Source: Cristatella mucedo
Taxonomy: Eukaryota; Bryozoa; Phylactolaemata; Cristatellidae
Reading direction: 5' to 3'
Length of the DNA: 64,000 nt
Assembly: GCA_009760855.2 (NCBI GenBank)
Contig: WPIO01000063.1
Location: forward strand, 1,237,001 to 1,301,000
Below are positions 1 to 11,899 of this stretch, one piece after another. The translations under genes and the position numbers were made by a program. Position 1 is the stretch's first letter. The number at the start of each line of letters is the position of its first letter. The notes beneath the pieces are model-generated. The model did no database searches, was not told the origin of the DNA, and saw only the letters and a list, made by a program, of their open reading frames with translations.

Positions 1-96
1 AAGCATTGCTGTTTTTATGCATGGTTTTACAGGTTTTTCAGCAGTATTGCAAGGTACACGCTAGACTTACAAGGAATGCAGCCATGTTTTCGAGTT

Positions 97-413
97 AATA
101 AAAATAATAATAATAATGCACTTGATAAAGCGCCATCAGAGAACTCAATCTCTTTCTAGGCGCTTTACATCTGCTGAAAAGGGAAACGCAGTTGAATGGT
201 GAGTAATATCATGCTTGATAAACAACATGAATAACATGGTTAGGGGTGACATGCACAGAGTCAGCATGCAAATATGGTTAGTGGCAGCATGCACAGTGTC
301 AGCACGCATAAGCACATCAAGGACGAATCACAGGGACCCACTCAATGTTGTCCTAAATAGGTGTGTTTTTAAGTTCCTTTTAAATGTGGTCAGGTCAGGG
401 GATGTTCTGACAA
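97..413 (-). mobile_element. LINE-A 3' fragment (5'-truncated)
   Basis: Read on the minus strand, this matches the 3' end of the LINE-A family best seen at 30578-32112. It holds the last codons of the reverse-transcriptase ORF, the 3' UTR, the palindromic GCGCC/GGCGC tail and an ATT repeat, which on the plus strand is the AAT run at about 100-117. The copy is truncated just inside the ORF end. The family assignment rests on side-by-side reading of copies in this window. Confidence 0.8.
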
Positions 414-817
414 AATAGTTAACTCCATATGGCACTAGTGCACATGCCTCCTGTTCCCAAAACGTTGCACTGTGAGCTATACCGTTTTAATATTTTAAAG
501 CAATTCCTCGATGTCTAATTCAGAACCCAGTCTTTTACAGCTGGCTAGATTTTAAAAGACCGCGGTTTTAAAGGCCGCGATGCCCAAGAAGAGGACACAG
601 AATAGTAGCGACCACGAGCCAGCATGACTTGTAGCTGCCAAGTGACTCCCAAGATTGCTGGCGGCAGTTTATTTTCTCTCGATGTGGTACAATTTATACT
701 ATTACTCTATAAAAGTCGAGTAGCACAAAAAAGCCCTCTAGCGTCTTTTCTTAAGGGGCCCTTTTCTAGACCGGCAATGCTGAAGCTCAGCAAGTCGAAA
801 TTTCACAATATCTTATG
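414..817. other. no recognisable feature
   Basis: Short open frames only. I see no conserved protein, RNA gene or repeat shared with the rest of the window. Confidence 0.5.
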
Positions 818-1000
818 CCATATTATGTTTGTTGTCATTGAGCCTGTTGAGAGACAATGTCTTATGCCGTCTTATGGTTATTTTTATTGAGCATGCTGCC
901 GCTAACCATTTGACCATGCTTGCTTTGCAACATATGTAAAGTGCTTTGAAAGAGATTAATTTCTCTGAGGGTGCTATACAAATGTATTATTATTATTATG
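818..1000 (+). mobile_element. LINE-A 3' tail
   Basis: This is a diverged LINE-A 3' UTR. It has the CATGCTG-type direct motifs, then AAAGTGCTTTGAAAGAGATTAA, TCTCTGAGGGTGCTATA and a terminal ATT repeat. It lacks any ORF portion. Confidence 0.7.
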
Positions 1001-2099
1001 CTTCTTGCAATAATATTAAATTATGACATTGCTCGATATCTCTTTTCTATAAAGCTTATAACTGTACAACTAAAGGTTGACCTGGTAGAATCACACGGAT
1101 GCTTCTCATGCAGCCAAATGTTTGCTAAGGTACGTTAATAGGTGACGCATTCGGCGTTGAGTTTCGGGATGGCGCGCACCTGCCTGGAACGGTCATCGGA
1201 TCTGGGGGCCAAAAGCTGGTAGTTCTAGAGCTTTGCTAGAGATTCCGCTAGGTAATGAGGATCTTTATGATCGTAGACTATGGACATCGCGTCTAGCATT
1301 GTTCCGCGAGAACTCTTCAACTGCTCCAGAGCTGGTCCAGAGCTGCTCTAGAGCTGTGAGTCCTGTGAGGCTGAGACTCTCGCTGCTTCATCGTTGCTGC
1401 GCGGGTGCTGCTGCATCAAAGGTCCTCCCTCCGATCGCTCTGCTCGACTTCAGCTAGACCTTCTTTGCTCCGATAGAAGGAGGCTTCTTGACCATCAATT
1501 GCTCACCAAAAGCCACAGAAAGGCTTGAGAAGGCAATGCAAACTGTTCGGCACAACTCGGTATGGAATTCGATCTACAAGGGTATACTCTAGCGGTACTC
1601 AATTACTAACTTTAGTTGTATGTCGAGTACTGAGGCAATATTATGAGCCGCGAGTAGTATTAAGGGTGGAGTCGGTTTGCGAGTGATTAAACTGCTTTGC
1701 CTTTGTCAAGAGATACTGCACCGTTTCCTTGTCTGTCTTGCTAAGCTTTTGATACTCAAATCATCCAGCAGACAATTATACTATGCAACGCCATCACCCT
1801 GGTTAGGACGTGCTATTTACCAGCTGCTTACGTCTCAGAAGTACAGAAAGTGGCCATTATTCCCAATAAACTCGGCTTTTGTAGCCAGGCTAGTGACTAA
1901 CTTTAAATTAACCCATTTTTGATGAGAAGGCAGACCAATTCTTATCTTAGGGTTCACATTCAGTCAGAAAAAACATAAAATACCTTGAAATTAACATGTA
2001 TTTTCTCTTAATTCACAAAAAATTGCCACTCAAAAGGCTTCAGAAAGGATTAGATGTTCTAGTTTTGGGGCTACACCGCAAGTCGTTTTCTCATTGGAG
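1001..2099. other. unassigned sequence
   Basis: The stretch holds only short open frames without recognisable domains. A short CTAGAGCT-rich patch near 1210-1360 contains several near-repeats of GAGCTGNTCNAGAGC but no clear repeat unit. I see no gene. Confidence 0.4.
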
Positions 2100-2660
2100 C
2101 GCCCTAACATAGCCCACCCACGATTTTTACTTACCATGGAAACAATTTTAAAAGTCCAGTTTATCCTGGTAGAAGCGCTCGCTTGGCTCTTCTGAATAAG
2201 CTTCCGCATTCTCAGTGAATTTCACAAGATGAGCTGGTGAAGGATCTGAACTTTGAGGGACTTTCTGCATCCCACTTGGGCATAATTCCTCTTGAGTACC
2301 TGAAACAACTGCTCATAGGTTTCAGACTTGAGATTGCTCAGAAAGCAGTCTTGACCCCTACACCGAAAACTGTTCCAAACCTTTCTCCATCACATTTAGC
2401 TTCTTGGTGAAATCGTCACACTTTATCACGTTTCCAATTCTCTGTGAGCCAACCAAGTCCGACTTTCATTCCAAAGAATTAAAAATCTTGAGCCTAGATG
2501 TCCGAAGCTTAGCATTGGATTTGGTAAGATCTAGGTCTCTTATCAGATTGTTGAGGTATTTCCGATTTAGTTAATCTAGCTTTCTCTCCTCAGGTGCATC
2601 GTTAAAATTATAATCAGAATCTGCTATATCTTTCCCGCTGTCTGGCCTGCTGCTTTCTCC
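2100..2660 (-). pseudogene. decayed transposon-like gene, copy 1 (LIRDL/ERF-QD family)
   Basis: On the minus strand the conceptual translation near 2590-2480 reads NNLIRDLDLTKSNAKLRTSR. Near 2300-2160 it reads VGCRKSLKVQILHQ, then SERFYQD. From memory these motifs belong to a widespread set of invertebrate proteins usually annotated only as uncharacterized, whose multicopy behaviour suggests a mobile element. Stops interrupt the frame, and the middle of the protein, including the HNGNK and PPLHI blocks present in copy 2, is missing, so this is an internally deleted relic. The transposon class is not assigned. Confidence 0.55.
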
Positions 2661-5649
2661 TGACGATGGCTGATACCTTTCTGGAGGGTGGAGACTGAGT
2701 AGCTCCTCAGGGCTGTCCGGTGTTGTGACGGTGGATGAAGGAGCGCGTGGACACGTGACGCGGAGCGGGCTCTTGTAAGTTCAACGCTTAGAAGGGTCAG
2801 CCATTTAAGCAGTAGCAGCAGTTGCTGAAGTGGTTGGTTGGTTTCCGTCAAATTCTTGGCACAGCAAACTGTATGGCTCTCTCTTTTTTTTCTCTCGTCC
2901 GTACCAGCATGGAAAAATACCAGAATTCTGTACTCAGAATTTGTTCACACGTTACCAAATATTACGCAATAAATTCTATCTAGTGAGTGGCAATTGTTCA
3001 CCTTACCTCCAATAATTCTCCTGCAGCACTCGCATTTGAAATGAGGTGCCCAGGGGTTTGTCTGTATTTCGGAAACGCGTGCTGAAATATTTTTAAGCCT
3101 AGTACATTTACCAGACGCTTTCACGGAGTACTCTTATACTCTCGTCTTGATAAATTGTTGTCCACTTGTGTAGAAAATGAATCTGCTCGGTGTAAGCACC
3201 CCCTTCACGCCTTCTCAATCAAATACATCTAATCACCATTCTCTTACTCTGCAATAATATGAACTAAAATCTTCATATAAGGCACCGCTACTGTAATGGT
3301 TCTATGGACAACTCTGTAGTGTCATGTCCGCATAAGCCTCACTAATTTAGGTGGCCGCACAACGCGTGCTATTTATGCGAACCTAAGGTCCGCATACAGG
3401 TCCGCCAAACAACGAAACCGGATAATTTCAAAATATCCTTATCCTGACCGCGGAAGAAATGTTTTATGCGAAACAAAATAGCTATTTACTTTTTATTTTA
3501 GGCGCTAGGGGTTATAAAAACACACTAGTTGTGAATAAGGACAAAAAATTGAAATTTGTTACGTAATTTTATCGGTCTCTTTACAATCAGACTGTTGCTT
3601 TCGATACATAGAAAATGAAAGACTGCAGGGAAACTTTTAAACAGCATAATAAGTCACACAATACACGTCGTATAGTGACCGAGTTATAATGACGCTGGAC
3701 AGATGATGAGGTCGTCAATAGAGACATTTTGGCTGGGAGCACTAAGAAAAAGCTCGCCAGCCCAGACGATGTATTCCAGGGCGGAAATAAGTGGATGACT
3801 GTCAATATCACCACGCATTAAAAGTTTCACAAGGTTCTAACATTTTAGACCTGTATTTTGCTTCAACAAGAACAAATTCAGCTCCATTAAGTATATGTCA
3901 GGACTTGAGCATAAATTGCTCCAAATTTCATCGACCGCCCGATTTTTTATTCGCCATTATTGACATTATTTAATAGATAGAAGCCATTCGAAGACGCCTC
4001 GACTTCGAAGTAGAACTTTTAACTATGTAAATACTAAATAATTGCAACGTGGTTTGTTTACCTAGGCGCGATTTATGTCTGCTCCTAAAGCTAAGGAATT
4101 GCATCGCTAGTCGAGCAGTTATCCTTTGTAATTCTCTCGTGAATATTTGATGATAGTGTCTGCTTAATGCAAATCTTTTCGATCGGCATTAATAACAGTA
4201 CATTCCTGTTGTACCTCTAGGTAGAAACGTAGCCCGAGTTTCACAGATATCTTTGTTTTCTAACTGAATGTGGTGCGGTGGACTATGCCACATAAATATA
4301 TTGAGTGTTATGCCGCAGTCTGTAGAGGCTATACGAAAGCTCATGTTGTGCAGGTAGATGTGTTCGGACTAAATATAAACTATCGAATCAATTTTCTACT
4401 TGAGTAAGAATTTTAGACTATAATATAATAAATATTTTTTGTAATTTCATACAAGTAGTCATATCATCATTAAAGTATACAGCAGTTTCCATGCGAGTAT
4501 CAGGCGTTTCATCAAACTTTCAAAGACCGGTTTTCGCAAGACGTTTTGGTTTGTTCAGCATACTTTGCCCAATGCACCTTAAGGTTGTCAGCCACTCTTT
4601 TCCTAGCGCTGCTTCCAAATTATATTTCCAAGATTGCTGCACATGCTATTTGCATTATTTGCATATTTTCATTACTCGGTCTGAGCTCGACCTAGTCACG
4701 TGAGCGCGCTAAAATCGTAAGTGTCTTTTTAGCGAGAGGGACAAGTCTTTTCTGTGTTTATTGAGTGCATTGTGGAGCTTAGCGAATCGAAAATTTGAGG
4801 TGCAGTAAATTGTAACCACGGGCGTTTTATCTAAACATTTAACTGCATTCAAAAGGTATTTCGGATAGAGAAATTCAAACTTAGTCTTTTACAAAGTACA
4901 TGTATGTGCATTAAGGTTTGGTCCTTCATCCGGACATGTATTCTTATGTTTATTGTGCGCTACCGCGAACATTACATGCGCGCTTGCTAATGACGCAAGT
5001 ATTTTATTTTTCGACACTACCCAGCTGCGTAAGTTGTAGAGCATTTTAGAAGGCAGTGCAGACCTCAAATGCTGCCTTATTCCGTCAGCACCTACGATGT
5101 CGAAATGTTCACTCTCTGAGCGCTTTTCGGGACATTAGAATCGACAAAACACTTGTTGGTTGTCCAGTAGTCAGTTTTTGTAGCGTACGACAGAAACGTG
5201 ATGATTGTGAGTCAGTTTGCACTTTCCGTTTGCCTTGCCGGTGTTTCAAGTGGATATGACTTCTTAGGTGAATTAGTGTGACTTAAAACGAGAATGCTTT
5301 GTTGCACTGATTGGCTCGGATCGGCATCCCTTAATTGTACTAAATGCTTCAATTTAGTATAACTTCTTTTTACGCCTATTTAACCTGCTTCGGATTTCAA
5401 ATTTCTTTAGAAAAATGGTCTAATTCAGCATGGGTATAGCCAGGATATTGTTATGTGAGGCAAAACTTCGGCCTAAAGAAATTGGCTTGCTAAACCTGCC
5501 AGATTTTAGCGTTGTCAGGAATTATTAGTGGTTCCTGAGTTAGTTGTAATGATTAAGTGCCTTAATTGTCATAGCGTATGGCTTAGATCTCACAAAAGTA
5601 ATCCAAAGTGATTGTAAGTCTTTATTACTGCATAGAAATAACAATGCCA
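2661..5649. other. unassigned AT-rich sequence
   Basis: I found no conserved coding segment, SINE promoter boxes or LINE tail in this roughly 3-kb stretch. Open frames are under 80 codons with no domain signature. Confidence 0.4.
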
Positions 5650-6645
5650 ATGAGATACTTGTATAGCGCCCAAAGAGAATCCAATCTCTTTGCTGGGCAC
5701 TGGAAGCATATCAGCAGGTTATTGATAAGATCACAGTGCAATGTCAGCACGCACAAGCACACAAAGGACAATTAATGCAGACGGAGTAAATTTTGTGAGT
5801 ACCGGGTACGTTTTAGCTTCCTTCAAATGTTATGATGCCAGTCAGAAATGACTTCCAGGCTTTAGGAGCATTGGAAATATAGGCACGCTATGCAAGCGAT
5901 TTGAAGCTGGCTATAGGTAAATTTGAACGACTCACGTAAGAAAAAAAGCTGGTGGTGCGATGCGAAGTGTGACTAGGAAGCATATCGGATTGGTAGGCCA
6001 GAGTATGTGAATAAAGAGGCCTTAAAGTGGGTAACAAAAACTTGAACTCGAAACGCTTCTTGATAGGGAGCCAGTGCAGGTGGGTGAGAATACGTGAAAT
6101 ATGGCAGTTCTTTACTTAGCTAAGCCTGATCTTTTGCAACGGTGCATAGCTAAAAGCATACAGACTTGTCTACGAAGCCGATGCGTTCATCGATGCGAAG
6201 GTCGCTTTGAAGCACAACGCTCATGTTTCGAGCCGATGCTACAGGAGGTTTGCTGGTCCAGCCCATTTCAAAGTGTCAAGCCTTGTTAGTTCTGAGTAAC
6301 ATCGGTTTCGTCTCTGGCTCGTTAGCTGGTCGTATTTCCGTTCAATTTGAGAAATTTCTCTGCAATTCAATTTTTAGCGTCAGCCATAGATGTTGGAATT
6401 GAGTTAACGATTCAACATTCGCAAAGGATGGATGGGAAGGATTGCAGAACCGGTGCGGCTCTGTATAATCTGTATACAAATGAAAACCTAGATCGCGCTA
6501 ACAATTTTTTCAGCAAGAGGGAGAATATAAATTTCCCGAACATAGATGGACCCAGCATAGATCCCTTGGGTACGCCTAACTGCAAGGCTCTCTTAACGAC
6601 TGCTACCTGTTGACGGACAGATACGCTCTGAAATCTTCCACTGCA
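5650..6645 (-). pseudogene. LINE-A degenerate copy with RT fragment
   Basis: On the minus strand the 3' tail lies near 5655-5720, followed upstream by the C-terminal ORF region. Near 6590-6520 the reverse-transcriptase block B reads LGVPKGSMLGPSMF, compared with YGVPQGSVLGPVLF in the best LINE-A copy. Many stops and indels make it inactive. A SINE-1 starts directly beyond its upstream edge. Confidence 0.7.
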
Positions 6646-6649
6646 ATGT

Positions 6650-6822
6650 GACCTAAGCCATTGCGCCATTGCAATGGAGTCTCGCTCTTCACAACCGAGG
6701 TCGTGGGTTCAAATCTTGCAGTTGGGTGATCCTTTATTGCCAACTGCAAGCGGTGGTTATAGCCGGTAGGGCTCTTCTGCCGCTATTCGAATGAGGCTGT
6801 TAAATAAGCGAAGATTTTTTGT
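6650..6822 (+). mobile_element. SINE-1 (tRNA-derived)
   Basis: This is a tRNA-like head with an A-box-like segment and a good B box (GGTTCAAATC at 6706-6715). The family-specific body follows, with GCAAGCGGTGGTTATAGCC and CTCTTCTGCCGCTAT, and a T-rich end. About nine related copies are found in both orientations in this window. Confidence 0.75.
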
Positions 6823-7609
6823 ATAGGCCTCGCCGTAGCGTTACAGTGACGACGTCGTTCTGACAACGCTCAAACTGATTGGCAAACGCGCTCGGGCAGA
6901 TGAGGTGACGATTGAATCATGCGACTAAAGTTAAAATACAACCCGCCATGTGCAGCAAGATCGCTGTTCACAGTTGGCGTCGAAGCTGCCCAGCAGCAAA
7001 CCAATATCTGTTTCAACTCTCAAAAAGTGTGATTCTCCTTAAAGAATTATATTATTATCTTGGCTCCTCCTAGAAACGAAGTCCGGACGTGTACCGCAGG
7101 TGCTCTTCTCTCCCACTCCTCGGTATGTCGGGACAGGAGACTCCTAGTTATTTGCGACTTGGGTGCTTCATAGAAGCTACATGTCCAAATCATTTGCGGC
7201 GATTGCGAATTTCGTCCACAGACTATAATTGATACCTCGCAGGTAACTTTTCCGGTTTTTAGTGAACGCTGAAAGCTGAGGTTGAGTCTTTTGGGCATAG
7301 CGGTAGTGAGCAAGCGACAGGGGAATAAAAACAACTAAGCGATAAGAGCGTGCACGCACAACACCCGCTTGTATAAGAACATACAGCACCCACTTATTAT
7401 AGAACCTGTGTAATTTCAGTTATTATGTGCATATATTGTGCAGTGTATATGTTAAATGAACTAAAAAGTGCTGAGGCAAATCGGTTTAACTGAACTGCTA
7501 GCATTTATGTGTAGGCATTTTACTTTTCTCAGTATGCATCCCACTTCGAATAGGGGCTAGCTCATAATAAATATAATTGTTAATTTCACATACCCACTCC
7601 TTTCGCTTG

Positions 7610-7745
7610 TGACCCACTACAAGGAGAAGATGATGCTTGTACTTCGTAGTCCAAAAGTCGTGAGTTGAATCCTGGATCAGACGATCCTTTATTGCCCTTG
7701 GAAGGCGGAAGGATAGCCGCGAAGGCTTTTTTTCCTGCTAAACAC
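7610..7745 (+). mobile_element. SINE-1, diverged copy
   Basis: The copy keeps the GTCGTGAGTTGAATCC B-box region, the GATCCTTTATTGCC segment and the GGATAGCCGCGAAGGC hairpin of SINE-1, with many substitutions. Its tail is lost. Confidence 0.55.
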
Positions 7746-7924
7746 GTAAGTCTGATCGCCGAACCACAGCAGGCGCAATAGCTGCAGCTTGGTACTAGAT
7801 TTGCAATTGTGAATACAGCATATTCATTCACGCAGCACATCGGGATTAATCTCGAGTAGCTGCGCGAAAAAATGAAGCCAAGACTCTAAGGCCGCGTGCT
7901 TAACGCCGAAGGAAGGCTAATCTC

Positions 7925-8073
7925 TGGCTTGGCCCAACGGTTTACGGTTCCTCCCGACCAAGGTCTGACCGAGGTCGTGGGCTCGAGCCCCGTGGCATAT
8001 GTGAAGCACTTGAATAGAGAATAAGTTCTCTTAGGGCGCTACACAAATGAATTACATATGTATTATTATTATA
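7925..8073 (+). mobile_element. SINE-2 (tRNA-derived head, LINE-like tail)
   Basis: The tRNA-like head has a B box (GGGCTCGAGCCCC). It is followed by a tail reading AGAGAATAAGTTCTCTTAGG plus GCGCTACACAAATGAATTAC and an ATT repeat. The tail matches the 3' end of LINE-A, which implies mobilisation by that LINE. Confidence 0.75.
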
Positions 8074-9487
8074 TTACCACGTGACGCGGCGGGTGCGGAG
8101 GCGCCATCTCGATCTTTTCGTAGACTGGACTGAAGCGGTCTATGGGGGCTGGCTGGCTAGCTGGCTATCGCACTATTGATCGCGCCATGCTGCTACGACA
8201 ACGAGACGTGGTCGACATCAATATTTATATTCTCTGCATGCGGCTTCTTTCAGCCGATCGATAAACGCTATCGATCCCGACCCGTGGCCAAAGTCTGCTT
8301 AAGCGACAATCAAGCAGCCTAGACAAATCGAACTCTGCGGTCCATTTGTCATTTTTCACGGCCATTCATCCATTTGTCACCCGCATCATTTTGAAGAACT
8401 TGCTATAGTGACGGAGGAATGCGGTGAGGTTAGCCGTGCGATAGCTGTAGAGGTTCTTTCGAAATGCATTACGAGGTAGAAAGTGCGGACTTAGGATTCG
8501 TTTCGTTGGTCGTTGCTGCTCTCGATTCGGTCATCGTCAATTTATGTCTTTCACACAGCCATCGCCGGCGCAGGCCTTGCTCTCTGAAAGTGGAGGTCAC
8601 TATTGCTGACGCCCACTTAGGTGTCTGCTCCCTCTGTCCGCGACGATGATATCCGGAAGACGCATTTACCTTTCAACAGACTTGCGTGACTACTATGTCA
8701 ATTTTTTCACGGCGGCAGCTTCCTAAGAAAGATTTTGTAATTGTGTAGCTTAGATGTAATAAGCCACGGGTAAATTACAAAGCGAAAGAAGAAGTATTCG
8801 CAGCAACGCAGAAATACTCACAAAAAGAAAGAAGTCAAGTGCTCAAAATAAATAAAGAAGTCAGTAGATGTGCTCAAGATGTTCGCAGCAGCATCGAGCC
8901 TGAAAGGTATTCGCATAAGCTGAAGCAACCAAGCTTTAGGAATTGCAGCGTATCTTGAAATCGTCGGCGAGTACCAAGATCTTGCTACCAGTTTTGAGAA
9001 TTCTATTTAAATCGGAGAGGCTATTGTAGTTCAAGGAGAGCTTGCACTTCCGCACTATAACTCCAAAGCGCTTCAAATTCTACCAACACTATTCCCGGCC
9101 AGAATTTGAATGTGGGTTGCTTGTCGTGCAAGTCAGCCCATGAAGCTCGCAATGACTTAACTAAAACCTACGATTAGTTCTCAGTGAATCCGATTTTACA
9201 CTTCAGCGTTCCTTTACATCTAATCTGGAAGCTCTTATCTTGCATTGGTGTGGGGAAGCAGCAGCAGCATAATATCAACCTCTTTTAAAATCCAGTACTC
9301 GTGTACTTCTCGTACATTCAATGGACTGGTAGCTTCAATTTATGTGGAGAACTTACGTTATCCGTAGAGTGGGCGTAAAGCGCTCGTCGGCCATAACTGC
9401 AGATTAAGGTTACAATCTTCAGAGGGTATGAGGCTGGATTCTTTAATCGGATGAGCTGTTAGTAAGTATACTGCTAGCAATTAATGT
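8074..9487. other. unassigned sequence
   Basis: No gene or repeat could be supported. The one 61-codon open frame at 8464-8649 has no recognisable domain. Confidence 0.4.
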
Positions 9488-9662
9488 AAAAAAATCCCAG
9501 CTAATTAAACAGCCTCTTTTGTATAGCGACAGAAGAGCCTTTACGGCTATCACCACCGCTTGCAGTGGCGATAAAGAATCGCCCACCGCATGAATTGAAC
9601 CCAGGACCTCGGGGCCGAGGTCGTGAAAGCAACCGCCTTACCAGTGTGCCATCACGGCTCAC
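9488..9662 (-). mobile_element. SINE-1
   Basis: A near full-length SINE-1 on the minus strand. It has the B-box region, the CACTGCAAGCGGTGGTGATAG body, the AGCC/GGCT mini-hairpin and the T-rich terminus. Confidence 0.75.
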
Positions 9663-9779
9663 CACTGATATTCCACAGATTAGCAAGCAAAGTACACAGG
9701 AACGAGGCGGGCAAGGTCGCTGGGATTTAGGGAAAGCTGAGCGGAAGTTGCGTCTTAGGCTTAGATATTAAATTATGCA

Positions 9780-9930
9780 AAGTCGTTGCAGGCGATGACC
9801 GAAGCCGGAAGTGAGGTCCAGACTTTCAGTGCGTACGAGCTGAAGGCTCAATCGTCAAGATATTTCTATTTAGTGCGAGGAGCAGCGAAAGTTAAAAAAA
9901 AGGTTTTAGTGGGGCGTTCTTTTTGTGGCG
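9780..9930 (-). mobile_element. LINE-A ORF-end fragment
   Basis: On the minus strand this aligns with the LINE-A C-terminal coding region around the SYAPKAWNSLP segment, with frame disruptions. It is too short and damaged to be functional. Confidence 0.55.
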
Positions 9931-10579
9931 ATTCTAAACCACGTGCTATTCAAAGGTGTGACAAAATTTTTTGCAGCCGATCTTGAACTCGGTTGGGTCA
10001 AATAGGCTCAGAGGGACCGCTTTCCGAGTTCATTTAACGCGATCCGGCCTCTGCACCTTTGCTAGTCCCAATTCCTAGGCTGTCCGCCCTCTTTTGCAGT
10101 GTCAGTCACCCAAACTTGGAGCAGTTTTTTAGTTGACCATTGCACCGGCTTTCCCCATGTGCAACTGGAGCCCCCCCACGCGGGCACGAGGCCCGCTTAA
10201 GTCATTGCCTCCTTTCGGCCAACCAATATGCAGACTACCATTCGATTATCGAGAAATAAGACATGCTTAAGTGCTTGCGCAAGAGAAGTGCTGAGTGATG
10301 TTGGGCCCTCATCCCCCACCAGTTTATACTGTTTTTGTTCAAGTGGACCAACGTATGTACAGTCACTTTTTAAAATATAAAAGACCGGCTGAGTGCAGCC
10401 CCGCCCACTCATCTCCCCCCCCCCCGCCAGCCGAGGACCCCAGCTGCTAGCTGCTTTTTTCAGGGCTAACTACATAGATCGGTGCCGATGTAGTTTTCTA
10501 GAGACAAAAGGCTAAAGCCTTCATTTTTCTGCTCTTGGCTGTGACGGTCTGGTCTAACTCGCATGAAAGCAGCTGGAGT

Positions 10580-10818
10580 ACGAGCGTCAAATCCTTCGGA
10601 GACCGCGCCTTAAGTTCCTATGCTCTCAAAGCCCGAAACACAACTGACATCACGACATCCCTGACTTGACGACATTTAAAAAGAAGCTAAAGACGTACCT
10701 ATTAATTGCCGCATTTGGCTGGTCCTTGGACTTTGTCCTTTGTGCGCTCGTGCGTGCTGACCCAGTGCAAGCTGCCGCAAACCATATTTGCATGCTGACC
10801 CTGAGCATGTCGCGTGAC
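10580..10818 (+). mobile_element. LINE-A 3' segment, 5' half of a chimera
   Basis: This is the LINE-A ORF end (TTFKKKLKTYL) and the start of its 3' UTR. Where other LINE-A copies go on to the hairpin tail, this one passes directly into the LINE-B 3' end at about 10819. See the linked finding. Confidence 0.7.
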
Positions 10819-11095
10819 AACTACTCTCCAGCTGCCGACTATGGCTCTTCCTTTTCAGCGGTCCTGAGCTGCTACTTCCATGCTAATCACTACCTCAACT
10901 GCTCTCCTGACTCTTCTATGCTTCCTACTTTCTCTTTGTGGCGTGAGACGAAGTCTGTTGGCTACCGAATGCGTACCGAAGCCACTTAGGCTGTGAGTGC
11001 GCTATACAAAACTCTCGTGCGTAACACCCACACGGTCTTTATGACTTTGTGGAGTTACAGACGGAGATATATTACATTGCATTACATTGGCTTGC
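10819..11095 (+). mobile_element. LINE-B 3' segment
   Basis: This matches LINE-B copies at 14013-14397 (minus) and 61190-61625 (plus). It runs from the NYSPAADYGSSF coding remnant to the GGAGTTACAGACGGAGATAT terminus and an ATTACATT-like tail. Confidence 0.7.
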
Positions 11096-11404
11096 TCCAC
11101 CGCAGTATGATCGTGTCTTGACGACGCTGCGCTCAATATCATTGTACTATCCCTCCCATCCTTCCATGCATGCGTATTTCTGTGTGCTCACAAGTAAGTG
11201 TACCGAGCCGTGTGCGAATTCAACAAATCTCATACTTTTAAGCAATGTTGATGTGAAACCGCTACCACTGCTTACATAACACTACGTAACACAATTTTGA
11301 CCCTGAGTGGTAATTGTTGTTTCCTGATAGCTTATTCCTCGGAAGTATAGAAAATGGTCATTGTTCCCAAGAAAATTTGCATTGCGAGATAAATCAATAA
11401 ATCT

Positions 11405-11568
11405 TAGCTGATTTAACAGCCTTGACTGCATAACGGCAAAAGAGCCTTATTGGCTATCACCACCGCTTGCAGTTGCCAATAAAGAATCACCCAACTGCTG
11501 GATTCGAACCCAAGACCTTGTTCGTAAAGTGCGAGCACCTTACCTCCTGGACTATCATGGCCCAGTAA
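11405..11568 (-). mobile_element. SINE-1
   Basis: A SINE-1 on the minus strand with a clear B box (plus-strand GGATTCGAACCC). Its 5' edge abuts a LINE-B tail fragment. Confidence 0.7.
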
Positions 11569-11695
11569 AGCCTGCTGGCTGCCGCGTGTGTTCCAGAAGC
11601 AGATTAGGCTTTGAATGCGCTACAGAAAACTCTCCTGCGTAACGCCTACTTAGTTTGTGTGGCTCTATGGATTTACAGACGGAGATGCATTAGAT
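11569..11695 (+). mobile_element. LINE-B 3' tail fragment
   Basis: This has the GCTACAGAAAACTCTCCTGC and ATTTACAGACGGAGATGCA blocks characteristic of the LINE-B terminus. Confidence 0.6.
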
Positions 11696-11899
11696 TTTAT
11701 GAACAGGACATTGGTAAACTTGAATATAACTAAATTCTATTTCTAGTATGAATGCTGACGCATCTGCTTGTGATTCACATTTCGTCTGGTAAAAAAGGTA
11801 ATTAATCAAACATAACATTCATTTACTCATGAGTCATACAAAATAACCCCTCTATAGGGTTCAGAAGTGAATACATTTCTACATTTGCAGCTATACTGC

